From NCBI GenBank assembly GCA_022009995.1, contig CP091734.1, forward strand, positions 372,001 through 436,000: a DNA stretch of 64,000 nt, in the 5' to 3' direction. This stretch comes from Clostridiales bacterium (lineage in GTDB: Bacteria; Bacillota; Clostridia; Christensenellales; CAG-917). The position numbers and the translations under genes are program-made. The notes under the pieces are model-generated. The model ran no database searches. It had not been told where the DNA came from and saw only the letters and a list, made by a program, of their open reading frames with translations. Below, one piece after another: positions 35,299-43,583 of this stretch (its first letter is position 1; each line of letters opens with the position of its first letter).

Positions 35299-36165
35299 TC
35301 AACGGCTATAATATTTTTTTATTACGTTTATAAATTTCTCGGTCGAGTACGAGCCTTCGCGGTTGATACGCCTCATATAAATCACGCTGTCGGGATCGCC
35401 GAATCTTGCGCTCGTTACGCCCTCGTTGCAAGTCAAAGTGATTTTATATCCGAGCTTTTTCAAGGTATCTTTTGCAAGGGCGGAATATTTTCCGAAAGGA
35501 TATGCGTAAACCGCCGTGTCGTAGCCCGCGTATTCCTTGATTTTGTCGTGCAGTTTCATCGTGTCGGCGGTGAATATTTTCACGTATTCGTCGTCCGATT
35601 CGTACGGTTTTTGCGCGATTCCGTAACGCGGCTTGAACTTGTGCATTCCGAAACTGTGATTGCCGAAATATATCACGCCGTCCTTTGCCGCGTCCTCCAT
35701 TTCGTCCCAGGTAATGTGCGAATAGTTGGGGTTTTTGGAGTCGCCCGACGTCGTCGTATGTTCCGAATATGCCCCGACCACGTTGATGACCGCCGTGAAT
35801 TTGTGCTTTTTCAGAATCGGCACGGCGTAATATAAATTGTTGTAATGCCCGTCGTCGAAAGTAATAAGCACGGGTTTTTCCGGAAGCATACCGCGCCCTT
35901 CCGAAAACGCGATGATTTCATCGGGCGTTACCGAAACGAACCCTTCGTTTTTAAGCGCGACAAGGTCGTTTTCAAGTTGTTTTTCGCTGACGATATATCT
36001 TCCTTTGCTTCCGTTCAAAACGCTGTGATACATTATCGTTACGATTTTCGTTTCGAGAACTTCCGCGCGCGCGACGCGCGCGTTACAATTTATTATTCCC
36101 GTCGCCGACAACGAAAAAACCGCAAAAATCGCCGCGGAAATTATGATTTTTATGAACTTCTTCAT
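35299..36165 (-). CDS. Secreted polysaccharide deacetylase (NodB/CE4)
   Basis: 288 residues. An N-terminal signal or anchor helix (KFIKIIISAAIFAVFSLSAT) precedes the NodB domain. TIMYHSV, the metal motif VLITFDDGHYNNL (first Asp pair), GNHSFGMH (metal His) and AYPFGKYS (proline-aromatic loop) are present. CE4 enzymes remove acetyl groups from peptidoglycan or surface glycans. The promoter lies about 170 nt upstream and the leader contains a strong hairpin. Confidence 0.9.
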   Translation of the reverse strand: MKKFIKIIISAAIFAVFSLSATGIINCNARVARAEVLETKIVTIMYHSVLNGSKGRYIVSEKQLENDLVALKNEGFVSVTPDEIIAFSEGRGMLPEKPVLITFDDGHYNNLYYAVPILKKHKFTAVINVVGAYSEHTTTSGDSKNPNYSHITWDEMEDAAKDGVIYFGNHSFGMHKFKPRYGIAQKPYESDDEYVKIFTADTMKLHDKIKEYAGYDTAVYAYPFGKYSALAKDTLKKLGYKITLTCNEGVTSARFGDPDSVIYMRRINREGSYSTEKFINVIKKYYSR

Positions 36166-36238
36166 ACGCCTATTATGCGTAACGACGCGATATTTATTTT
36201 GGGTTTGAAAAGGATAAAAAAAATCGCGGTAAAAGCAA

Positions 36239-36265
36239 GGTGGCTCGGAAGAATCCGAGCCACCT
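36239..36265 (-). promoter_or_regulatory. Strong hairpin in the deacetylase 5' leader
   Basis: GGTGGCTCGG/CCGAGCCACC, 10-bp perfect stem with a 6-nt loop. On the minus strand it is followed by TTGCTTTTACC and, further on, an 8-T run, so it may be an attenuator or terminator of a short transcript. Nothing else was found in 36166-36510 apart from the small frame and promoter listed. Confidence 0.45.
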
Positions 36266-36293
36266 CACTAATTATATGATAAGGGGGAAAATT

Positions 36294-36482
36294 ATGAGCG
36301 ATTTAATATCAAATGTAATTTCACTTGATTTATGGCATCATAATACAATGATATTTTTGACTTGTCAAGTGGTTTTATACAACTTTTTACAAAATTTTTT
36401 TATTTTTTTTCTTTTGTCGGTTAATCGACCGAAATTGATACGTTTTTTGCGATTTTTTATCAATTCATTATACAAATATTGA
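36294..36482 (+). CDS. Possible small membrane peptide of 62 residues
   Basis: ATG 36294 has a strong AAGGGGG Shine-Dalgarno at good spacing. The product MSDLISNVISLDLWHHNTMI and onward has a hydrophobic stretch (FLQNFFIFFLLSV) and a basic tail, as in small membrane toxins or leader peptides. The region is unusually AT-rich and also holds a minus-strand promoter, so this may be chance. Confidence 0.25.
   Translation: MSDLISNVISLDLWHHNTMIFLTCQVVLYNFLQNFFIFFLLSVNRPKLIRFLRFFINSLYKY
36340..36368 (-). promoter_or_regulatory. Sigma-A promoter for the deacetylase gene
   Basis: TTGACA (36368-36363), a 17-nt spacer and TATTAT (36345-36340) on the minus strand. Confidence 0.75.
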
Positions 36483-36510
36483 TATATGTCTATATAAAAT
36501 TTTACATATT

Positions 36511-37427
36511 TTAACGATTGTCAAAATTTTCCAGCGCATAGTCCGCAGCAAACTGCCCCGCGATCGCGCCGTCCGACGACGCCGTGACAATCTGTCGCAG
36601 GTTTTTTTCGCGCACGTCGCCCGCGGCAAAAATCCCCTTGACGCTCGTCTGCATTTTATCGTCGGTAACTATATAACCCTTGTCGTCTTTTTTGATTTCC
36701 GACGGTATAAAGCCCGTTTCGGGTTCCGCGCCGAGCGCGACGAATACGCCGTCGGTTTCAAGCGTTTTCACTCCTCCGTCCTTAAATTTCACGTCGACGG
36801 ATTCAAGTTTTTCGTTGCCGTGAAACGCGCCTATTACGCCGTTTAACACAAACTCGATTTTTTCGTTGTTTTTTGCCCGTTCCACCAGAATTTTTTCGGC
36901 GCGGAAACCTTCGCGCCTGTGCACGATATAAACCTTGTTCGCAATCGTCGCAAGATACAGCGCGTCCTTGAAAGCGGTGTTGCCGCCGCCCGCGACGACG
37001 ACGGTTTCCCCTTAAAGAAATTCCCGTCGCAAACCGCGCAGTACGACACGCCGCGCCCGATAAAATCTTTTTCGTTTTCGACGCCGGTTTTTCTGTCGTA
37101 AGTGCCGACCGCCAGAATCAGGCTTTTGTATTTTACGTCGCCGCCTTTAAGCACCGCCTTGTTTTCGTCGGGGAAAACGCCCGTAACTTCGTCAAAGATA
37201 AACTCCGCGCCGTACTTTTCGGCTTGTGCGAAGGATTTAATCATAAGGTCGCTTCCGGAAATCCCGTCGGTGCCCATATAGTTTTCAAGGTCGTTTGCAA
37301 GATTTGCCTTGCCGCCCGGCGCAGACTTTTCGACAATGCCGACTTTTGCGCCCGCGCGCGCCGCATATATACCCGCCGTCAGCCCCGCAGGACCCGCGCC
37401 TATTATCAATACGTCGTATTCTTTCAT
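36511..37427 (-). CDS. trxB: Thioredoxin reductase (NADPH/FAD), one frameshift
   Basis: MKEYDVLIIGAGPAGLTAGI (FAD site), the redox-active CAVCDG, NADPH site VVVAGGGNTAFKDAL, HRREGFRAEKIL and the C-terminal GIFAAGDVREKNLRQIVTAS are all present. The frame breaks at a G run near 37012 (NFFKGETVVVAG) and is repaired by one G. Repaired length about 305 residues, normal. Monocistronic on the minus strand, divergent from spoIIR. Confidence 0.95.
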
Positions 37428-37472
37428 ACTGCCTCCGTTTTTATTATATCACAACCCGCCGCCGCCGTTCAA

Positions 37473-37501
37473 GTATAGAAACGCAAATACGGGCAAGAAT
37501 T
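37473..37501 (+). promoter_or_regulatory. Candidate sigma-F/G promoter of spoIIR-sleB-ypeB
   Basis: GTATA (37473-37477) then, 14 nt later, GGCAAGAATT (37492-37501). This is close to the sigma-F pattern GYWTA, about 15 nt, GGNRANAYTW. No sigma-A-like promoter is seen here, and spoIIR is sigma-F-driven in Bacillus. Confidence 0.5.
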
Positions 37502-37516
37502 ATGTCGAGGTGAACA

Positions 37517-38040
37517 ATGAAAAAAATCGTTATCCTGACTCTTCTTCTGATGATTTCCCTTTCGGGCTGCGTCGATACGAAAAATCGCAAACAGGACTGC
37601 GTACGGATACATATTCGCGCGAACAGCAATTCCGAAATCGACCAGAGCGTGAAGCTTGATGTGCGCGACGCAGTCGTAAATTACCTTACGCCGCTGCTTT
37701 CGGATTGCAAGTCGTCGGACGACGCGAAAGAAGTGATAAAAACAACCTTTGCGCCCTGAAAAAGACGTCGGACGACGTCCTTCTTGACAAAGGTTTTTCT
37801 TACCGCGCGACCGTGCGGATTTCTTCGGAAAAGTTTCCTTATAGGAAATACGACGACGTATCTTTCCCCGCGGGCGTTTACGACGCGCTTATCGTGGAAC
37901 TTGGCGAAGGGACGGGAAATAATTGGTGGTGCGTGTGTTTTCCGCCGTTGTGTTTCGTCCCCGACGACGGCAGCGAAAACTTTCGATACAAATCGAAAAT
38001 CGTTGAAATAATCAAAAAATTCAGAGGTGAAGATGAATAA
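37517..38040 (+). CDS. spoIIR: Stage II sporulation protein R, one frameshift
   Basis: The secreted signal made in the forespore that triggers pro-sigma-E processing by SpoIIGA. The N-terminal hydrophobic signal ends LSGCVD. Family motifs RIHIRANSNSEIDQSVKLDV, YRATVRI, EKFPYRKYDDVSFPAGVYDAL and NWWCVCFPPLCF are present. The frame breaks at an A run near 37738-37742 (KEVIKNNLCALKK), repaired by one A, giving about 174 residues. The stop overlaps the sleB start, and GAGGTG precedes ATG 37517. Confidence 0.93.
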
Positions 38041-38740
38041 AAACTCGCAAAAAATCTTGTGCGCTTTCGTACTGTTCGTGACAATACTCACGGCGGTTCT
38101 GGCGTTTTCGGGCGTAATGACGAAAGACGACGCCGTGACCGAAGCGGTCGTGCTGAAACAAGGCTCGACGGGCAATCAGGTGAAAACCGTACAAACGAAA
38201 CTCAAACGCTGGGGCTATTATACGGGCGCGGTCGACGGCATATACGGCGCGGCGACAACGAAAGCGGTGAAATATTTCCAAAGCAAAAACGGGTTGACCG
38301 CAGACGGTATCGTCGGCAAAAAAACCGCCGCCGCAATGGGAATCAGTCTGTCTACCGGCAACGCGGCGGGCTCGCCTGGCGGATACTCGTCGTCGGACGA
38401 ATACCTTCTTGCAAAATGCGTGTACGCCGAAGCGCGCGGCGAACCTTACGTCGGACAAGTCGCGGTCGCGGCAGTCGTGTTGAACCGCGTGAAAAGCGCG
38501 TCTTTCCCCAACACTATCGCCGGCGTGATTTATCAGCCGTGGGCATTTACCGCAGTCAACGACGGACAAATAAATCTTTCGCCCAACGCCACCGCAATCA
38601 AAGCCGCAAAGGACGCATTAAACGGCTGGGATCCCACAAACGGCTGTCTGTATTATTACAATCCGTCAACCGCCACGTCAAAGTGGATCTGGTCCAGAAC
38701 GGTGATGCTTTCCATCGGCAAGCACAACTTTGCCAAATGA
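38033..38740 (+). CDS. sleB: Spore cortex-lytic enzyme SleB
   Basis: 235 residues. A signal/anchor helix, then a peptidoglycan-binding domain (LKQGSTGNQVKTVQTKL to DGIVGKKTAAAMG), then the hydrolase-2 domain with CVYAEARGEPYVGQVAVAAV (catalytic Glu) and GCLYYYNP. SleB is made in the forespore and degrades cortex during germination. Start ATG 38033 has AGAGGTG upstream and lies inside the end of spoIIR; the in-frame GTG six bases earlier is part of that Shine-Dalgarno. ypeB follows, as expected. Confidence 0.95.
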   Translation: MNKNSQKILCAFVLFVTILTAVLAFSGVMTKDDAVTEAVVLKQGSTGNQVKTVQTKLKRWGYYTGAVDGIYGAATTKAVKYFQSKNGLTADGIVGKKTAAAMGISLSTGNAAGSPGGYSSSDEYLLAKCVYAEARGEPYVGQVAVAAVVLNRVKSASFPNTIAGVIYQPWAFTAVNDGQINLSPNATAIKAAKDALNGWDPTNGCLYYYNPSTATSKWIWSRTVMLSIGKHNFAK

Positions 38741-38747
38741 GGTGCGT

Positions 38748-40070
38748 ATGAATAAAAAAGCAATAATAGCGGTAAGCGTGATTATGGTCGCAATGGCGGC
38801 TGGGGTGATAACTCTCGGCGTGCTTTTCGGAAGAGAAAAGAATGCGCGCGCCGAAACCGAAAACGTGCTGGAAGCGCATTACCAGCAATCTTATTATACC
38901 CTGCTGGACGAAACGAACGATCTGGAAATCAAATTCGCAAAACTGACGGTCGCACGGGGAAAAACCACAAGACTTTCTCTTTTGTCGGACGCCGTGAAGT
39001 CCGGGGAACTTGCCGTTTGCGCGTTATCCGCCCTTTCGGGCTCGGACGTGAGCATCGAAAACACAATGCGATTTCTGAACCAGACGGGCGACTTTTCGGC
39101 GTATCTCAAAGACAAACTCGAATCGGGCGGAGAGATTACGGCGGAAGAAAACACGGCAATCGGGAAAATCCACGAAATGCTGAAAACGCTGTCGCAGGAA
39201 CTTAATAAAGTCAAGGACAAAATATCCGAAGGATACCTTTTCGTAAACGCCGCAAATGACAAATCGGACGTTTTATCCGACGTTTTCGCCGCGTTAAACG
39301 ACCCGTCTGTCGAATACCCGCAACTTATCTATGACGGACCTTTCAGCGACGGCAGAAACGATAAGGCAATAAAAGGTCTTCCCGAAAACGAAGTAACACA
39401 AGAGCAAGCAACCGCCGTCGTCACGGATATTTTCGGCGACAAAATACAAAATCTGAACTTTCTCGGTCAGTGGGGCGGCGACATCGAAACGTACAATTTC
39501 GACTGCACGCTTTTGGGCGTGAGAACGACTTTGCAGGTCAGTAAGCGCGGCGGAACGCTATTGAACGTGAGCGGTAGCCGCGACGTTACAAACCCCGTTT
39601 TGTCGGTTGAAGATTGCGTCGAAAAGGCAAAAGTTTTCCTTGAAAAATGCGGTTTTCACGACATGCGGGACGTGTGGAGCGCAAACGACGACAGCACAGT
39701 TTATATCAATTTTGCGCCCGTGCTGTCGGACGGCACGATACTTTATCCCGACCTTGTGAAGGTGAAAATTGCTGCGGATAACGGCGACGTCCTTGGAATG
39801 GACGCGGTAAATTATGCCTTCAACCACGTTGAAAGAAAAACGCAGTCACCCGCGGTTTCCCGCGAGTCCGCAAAGGCGAAAGTCGGCTTTGAAAACGCGT
39901 CGGACGGCAGACTTTGCGTCATTCCGTATAAGACAAATTCCGAAAAGCTCTGTTACGAATTCATCGTGGAATCGGGCGGAATATATTATATTTATATCGA
40001 CGCTCTGACAGGCGAAGAAATCAATATTCTGTACGTCATCTCGACCACGGGCGGTGACAAACTAATATAA
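38748..40070 (+). CDS. ypeB: Germination protein YpeB
   Basis: 440 residues from ATG 38748 (GAGGTG upstream). An N-terminal transmembrane helix (AIIAVSVIMVAMAAGVITLG) is followed by a coiled-coil region (residues about 35-165) and PepSY-like C-terminal repeats (EVTQEQATAVVTDIFGDKIQ, VEDCVEKAKVFLEKCG, VSRESAKAKVGF). YpeB and SleB stabilise each other in dormant spores and are adjacent in most spore-formers. Confidence 0.95.
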   Translation: MNKKAIIAVSVIMVAMAAGVITLGVLFGREKNARAETENVLEAHYQQSYYTLLDETNDLEIKFAKLTVARGKTTRLSLLSDAVKSGELAVCALSALSGSDVSIENTMRFLNQTGDFSAYLKDKLESGGEITAEENTAIGKIHEMLKTLSQELNKVKDKISEGYLFVNAANDKSDVLSDVFAALNDPSVEYPQLIYDGPFSDGRNDKAIKGLPENEVTQEQATAVVTDIFGDKIQNLNFLGQWGGDIETYNFDCTLLGVRTTLQVSKRGGTLLNVSGSRDVTNPVLSVEDCVEKAKVFLEKCGFHDMRDVWSANDDSTVYINFAPVLSDGTILYPDLVKVKIAADNGDVLGMDAVNYAFNHVERKTQSPAVSRESAKAKVGFENASDGRLCVIPYKTNSEKLCYEFIVESGGIYYIYIDALTGEEINILYVISTTGGDKLI

Positions 40071-40077
40071 AAAGCAT

Positions 40078-40114
40078 AAAAAAATCGTACGGGTTGCCCC
40101 GTACGATTTTTTTT
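40078..40114. terminator. Bidirectional intrinsic terminator after ypeB
   Basis: AAAATCGTACGGG/CCCGTACGATTTT stem flanked by A and T runs, between convergent ypeB and the zinc-ribbon membrane protein gene. Confidence 0.9.
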
Positions 40115-40127
40115 GTATTGTGTCTTG

Positions 40128-41153
40128 TTAGCGACGTCTTGCCATAATCTTGATAAGCCTTGACAAAGATATTACGCCCGCCATAAACGGTATGAGCATT
40201 GTTGACGCAACGTCGATGATAATTTTCACGTAGTTTGAGAAATCCGGCGTGTTCACGAAGAAATACGGGTTTACCAGAGTGTAAAGGAAATACGCGACGG
40301 CTGCAAGCGTCAGAGTTTCCAAAGCGGCAATTGTCGGGACGTAGTCCTTGCGGATATTGTATTTTACGCCGTATTCGCTGCGCTTGTACTTTGTGATTTT
40401 TTTGCGGTTCGCGCTTAAAATCAGCATAAGGAATACGTTGGGGAGATTCAGTATCGTGCAAGCCGAGGCGATAAGTTCCGCCCCCGTGTCGATTTTTCTG
40501 CGGCGCACGCATCCGAGCGACATAAACGAACTCGACGCGCATACCCACGCCAGAAATACCAGCAGGTCAAAATAAATCCAGACGTATCCGACGATTGTTT
40601 TAAGCAGTTCGTCGTTTGCGACGCTCGGCAACGCGTTGACGAACGACAACGACATTTTGTGCAGCGGATAAAACCACGCAAACATAAACGCCGTGAAAAA
40701 TACGTACGTGAAAATCGCAAACGCCATACCCGATTTTACGGTGTGATTGACCTTTCCGATTTGTGCCGCTTCCGCCTTTTCTTCGGGTTTCGGGGCGGGT
40801 TTTTCAACAGGTTTGGGTGCAGGCGCAATGGGCGGCGCGATGTTGATTTTTTGCTCGGGCTCGGGCATTTTTACCTGCACGGGCGCAACGGGCTGCATCG
40901 GCATCGGCGGCTCGGGACGCACTGTTTCGTTCACGTTTTTCGCGCTGATTCGCTCGATTTCAAGTTGTCTTGCTTTTTCCGCCTGTTTCTTTTCAACAAG
41001 TTTTTTCAATAAAAGTTTTGCCTGCGACTTCGTGATGACGACGCCCTTAATGCAATAAAGACGGGTGCCGCAATCGACGCAGGAAAACACGACTTGTCCG
41101 TCCTGCAAAGTCATCTGTGCCCCGCACTCGGGACAAACGACAATTTTATCCAT
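40128..41153 (-). CDS. Membrane protein with N-terminal zinc ribbon, unknown function
   Basis: 341 residues. VVCPECGAQMTLQDGQVVFSC then VDCG is a four-Cys zinc ribbon at residues 7-30. A Lys/Gln/Glu-rich helix and a Pro-rich linker (PEPPMPMQPVAPVQVKMPEP) follow to about residue 130. Five to six transmembrane helices occupy the C-terminal half, with charged RRRKIDTG and RKKITKYKRSEYG loops. It is monocistronic. No family recognised; the layout is common for poorly characterised Bacillota membrane proteins. Confidence 0.75.
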   Translation of the reverse strand: MDKIVVCPECGAQMTLQDGQVVFSCVDCGTRLYCIKGVVITKSQAKLLLKKLVEKKQAEKARQLEIERISAKNVNETVRPEPPMPMQPVAPVQVKMPEPEQKINIAPPIAPAPKPVEKPAPKPEEKAEAAQIGKVNHTVKSGMAFAIFTYVFFTAFMFAWFYPLHKMSLSFVNALPSVANDELLKTIVGYVWIYFDLLVFLAWVCASSSFMSLGCVRRRKIDTGAELIASACTILNLPNVFLMLILSANRKKITKYKRSEYGVKYNIRKDYVPTIAALETLTLAAVAYFLYTLVNPYFFVNTPDFSNYVKIIIDVASTMLIPFMAGVISLSRLIKIMARRR

Positions 41154-41243
41154 AAAACCTCCTTTAAGGTGTTTTTTTATAACTTAAACTGCATTTTGTG
41201 CAGTTTATATTAAATTCAAAGAAGTAAGCATTAAATAAATTCA

Positions 41244-41480
41244 CCCTCTAAAAGTCAGAATTTTGATGTTTGACTTTCTCTAAAAAGTCAGAATCTAACT
41301 CTCTAAAACGGCGAGAATTTTAACGATTAAAAACTCTCTAAAAAGTCAAAATCTAACTCTCTAAAAAGTCAGAATTTTGATGGATTTTTGACGTTTCTTT
41401 GCAAGTTCTTACGAGGGCGCGTACTTAGGCGTACGTAACCGAGTAAGGTTTTGCCAAAAACTCAAAAAGGCGCAAAATTA
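41244..41480. repeat. Degenerate direct repeats and nested palindrome downstream of mnmA
   Basis: CTCTAAAAAGTCAGAAT-type units recur at about 41244, 41277, 41299, 41333 and 41357, alternating between tails CTAA and TTTTGATG, so the composite period is about 56 bp. It is followed (41409-41447) by a nested palindrome: CTTAC...GTAAG outside, CGTAC...GTACG inside. The spacing is irregular and spacers are not unique, so this is not CRISPR. No gene lies in 41154-41487. Confidence 0.7.
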
Positions 41481-41487
41481 TGACTTT

Positions 41488-42558
41488 TTATCGTATCTCG
41501 CCGCCACCAAGGCAGATGGGGGAACCCACTTCATACATCACCGCATACTGTCCTGCCGCCACTGCGCGTTGCGGACGGTCGAAATATAAATGCACGTCGT
41601 CGCCGTCGATTACCGCAGTTGCGTTTTCAAGGGGCTGACGATGACGGATACGGGCAAGCACCCTGAATTCCTTCTCGTCGGGTTTTTTTGTGATAAAGTT
41701 GAAGCCGCGCGTCGTGAGTTCCTTTGTGAACAGCAGATCGCACTCTCCCTGATTGACGTAAAGGATATTGTTTTCCACGTCTTTTTTGACGACGTACCAC
41801 GGCTCACCGTTGCCCGCGCCGCCAAGACCGAATCCTTTTCTTTGTCCGACGGTGTAATAAAACACGCCGCTGTGAGTGCCGACGGTTTTGCCGTCAAGGG
41901 TTTTGATGTCCCCTTCCTGCATGGGAATATATTTTTTTAAGAATTCTCGGAAGTTGCGTTCCCCGATAAAACAAACGCCGGTGCTGTCCTTCTTTTCGGC
42001 GGTGGAAAGTCCGTTTTCTTCGGCGATTTTCCTGACTTCTGGTTTCAAAAGGTTTCCGACAGGGAAAATGACGTTTTCGATTTGTTTTTCCGAAACCTGA
42101 TTCAAAAAGTACGTCTGGCACTTATTCTCGTCCTTTGCGCGGGCAAGATAGGTGCGGCCGTCCTTTTTCAGCACGTTGCAGTAATGCCCCGTCGCGATAA
42201 AGTCGGCGTCAAGGTCTTTGGCGTACTTTGCAAACGGGCCGAATTTGATTTCCCTGTTGCACAGGACGTCGGGGTTCGGCGTGAGCCCGCGTTTATAGTA
42301 ATCGACAAACTGCCTGAAAACGTTATCCCAGTATTCCTTGGACAAATCGACGGTGTAATAAGGTATGTCGAGTTTCCCCGCGACGGCGCGCACGTCGTCG
42401 TAGTCGTCAAGAGCGGTACAGCAACCGCTTTCGTCTTCTTCAACCCAGTTTCTCATAAACAGCCCGATGACGTCGTAGCCCTGCTGTTTCAGGAGAAGCG
42501 CGGCAACGCTGCTGTCGACGCCGCCGCTCATACCAAGCACAACTCTTTTCTTACTCAC
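41488..42558 (-). CDS. mnmA: tRNA-specific 2-thiouridylase MnmA
   Basis: 356 residues, intact. Thiolates U34 of Lys, Glu and Gln tRNAs. PP-loop VLGMSGGVDSSVAALLL, LTPNPDVLCNREIKFG (first catalytic Cys), DSTGVCFIGERNF (second catalytic Cys) and YYTVGQRKGFGLGG are present. Its start overlaps the cysK stop by 8 bp. No cysteine desulfurase is adjacent, so the sulfur donor is encoded elsewhere or supplied via the cysK product. Confidence 0.97.
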   Translation of the reverse strand: MSKKRVVLGMSGGVDSSVAALLLKQQGYDVIGLFMRNWVEEDESGCCTALDDYDDVRAVAGKLDIPYYTVDLSKEYWDNVFRQFVDYYKRGLTPNPDVLCNREIKFGPFAKYAKDLDADFIATGHYCNVLKKDGRTYLARAKDENKCQTYFLNQVSEKQIENVIFPVGNLLKPEVRKIAEENGLSTAEKKDSTGVCFIGERNFREFLKKYIPMQEGDIKTLDGKTVGTHSGVFYYTVGQRKGFGLGGAGNGEPWYVVKKDVENNILYVNQGECDLLFTKELTTRGFNFITKKPDEKEFRVLARIRHRQPLENATAVIDGDDVHLYFDRPQRAVAAGQYAVMYEVGSPICLGGGEIR

Positions 42559-43458
42559 CGCACAACTCCGTCGAAAGATATTTCATACCGCCGTCGGGAA
42601 GGATAACGACGATGTTGCCCTTTTCCCCGTGCGACGCAAGGTTTTTTGCAGCCTGAATCGCCGCGCCCGACGAAATGCCGACGAAAATGCCTTCTTCTTT
42701 CGCAAGGTTTCTGGCGCATTCCACGGCGTCTTCGTCCGACACGTCCTCGACCGCGTCCAGAACGTCGGGATCAAGGATTTTCGGCACGAAGTTTGCGCCG
42801 ATGCCCTGAATTTTATGAGGTCCCGCTTTCCCGCGCGTGAGCAAGGGGCTTCCTTTTGGCTCAACCCCGCAAATAAGCGTGGAAGTTTTATAGGTGTCGA
42901 TATATTTTTTAATGCCCATTATCGTGCCGCCGGAGCCTATGCCCGCGACAATCCAGCTGACGTTGTTAAGGTCGGCGAAGATTTCCTTTGCGGTGTGCAT
43001 AAAGTGCGCCGCAGGATTTGCGGGATTTGTGAACTGCGACGGGATAAAAGCGTGGCCGTAACGGGCTTTGAGCCTTTCCGCCATTTCGATACTGCCGCGC
43101 ATTCCTTCCGACTTTGGCGTAAGGACGATTTCCGCGCCGTACGCTTTCAGAACTTTTATTCTTTCGACGCTCATATTTTCGGGCATTGTGAGAATAAGTT
43201 TCATTTTAAGAGCGGCGCATACCATGGCAAGTCCTATGCCGGTATTGCCGGAAGTCGGCTCGATAATAACGGTGTCTTTGTCGATTGCGCCCGACGACGT
43301 CGCTTCCAGAATCATGTTATAAGCGGCGCGATCTTTCACGCTGCCCGACGGATTGAAATATTCCAGCTTCCCGAAGACGTTCACGTCGTCGTAACTTATG
43401 CTGTTGAGTTTCACAAGCGGGGTTTCCCGATTGTTTCCAGAATATTGTCGTATAACAT
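42551..43458 (-). CDS. cysK: Cysteine synthase (O-acetylserine sulfhydrylase), one frameshift
   Basis: PLP enzyme making cysteine from O-acetylserine and sulfide. The true start is ATG 43458 after GAGGTG (MLYDNILETIGKTPLVKLNS); a break at AAAC near 43422 hides it and is repaired by one A. PLP Lys in NPSGSVKDRAAYNMI, TSGNTGIGLAM, GIGSGGTIMGIKKY and GISSGAAIQAAKNLA are present. Repaired length about 302 residues, normal. It forms an operon with mnmA. Confidence 0.95.
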
Positions 43459-43477
43459 ACAATTCACCTCGTAAAAT

Positions 43478-43506
43478 ATTGTAAACCGCGGCGGAAAAAT
43501 AGTCAA
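43478..43506 (-). promoter_or_regulatory. Promoter of cysK-mnmA
   Basis: TTGACT (43506-43501), a 17-nt spacer and TACAAT (43483-43478) on the minus strand, about 20 nt before cysK. Confidence 0.75.
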
Positions 43507-43534
43507 GCGGCGAAAGTGCGCGCGCTTCATTTTT

Positions 43535-43563
43535 CAAAATTAAAACCCCGCATAAGCGGGGTT
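43535..43563 (-). terminator. Intrinsic terminator after the GPH transporter gene
   Basis: AACCCCGC/GCGGGGTT stem with a 4-nt loop followed by TTAATTTT on the minus strand. Confidence 0.8.
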
Positions 43564-43583
43564 AAAACTCGTTTTACGAAAGA

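Noticed and set aside
41244..41383. CRISPR array
   Set aside because: Repeat units vary and intervals alternate (about 22-34 bp) without unique spacers; no cas genes nearby.
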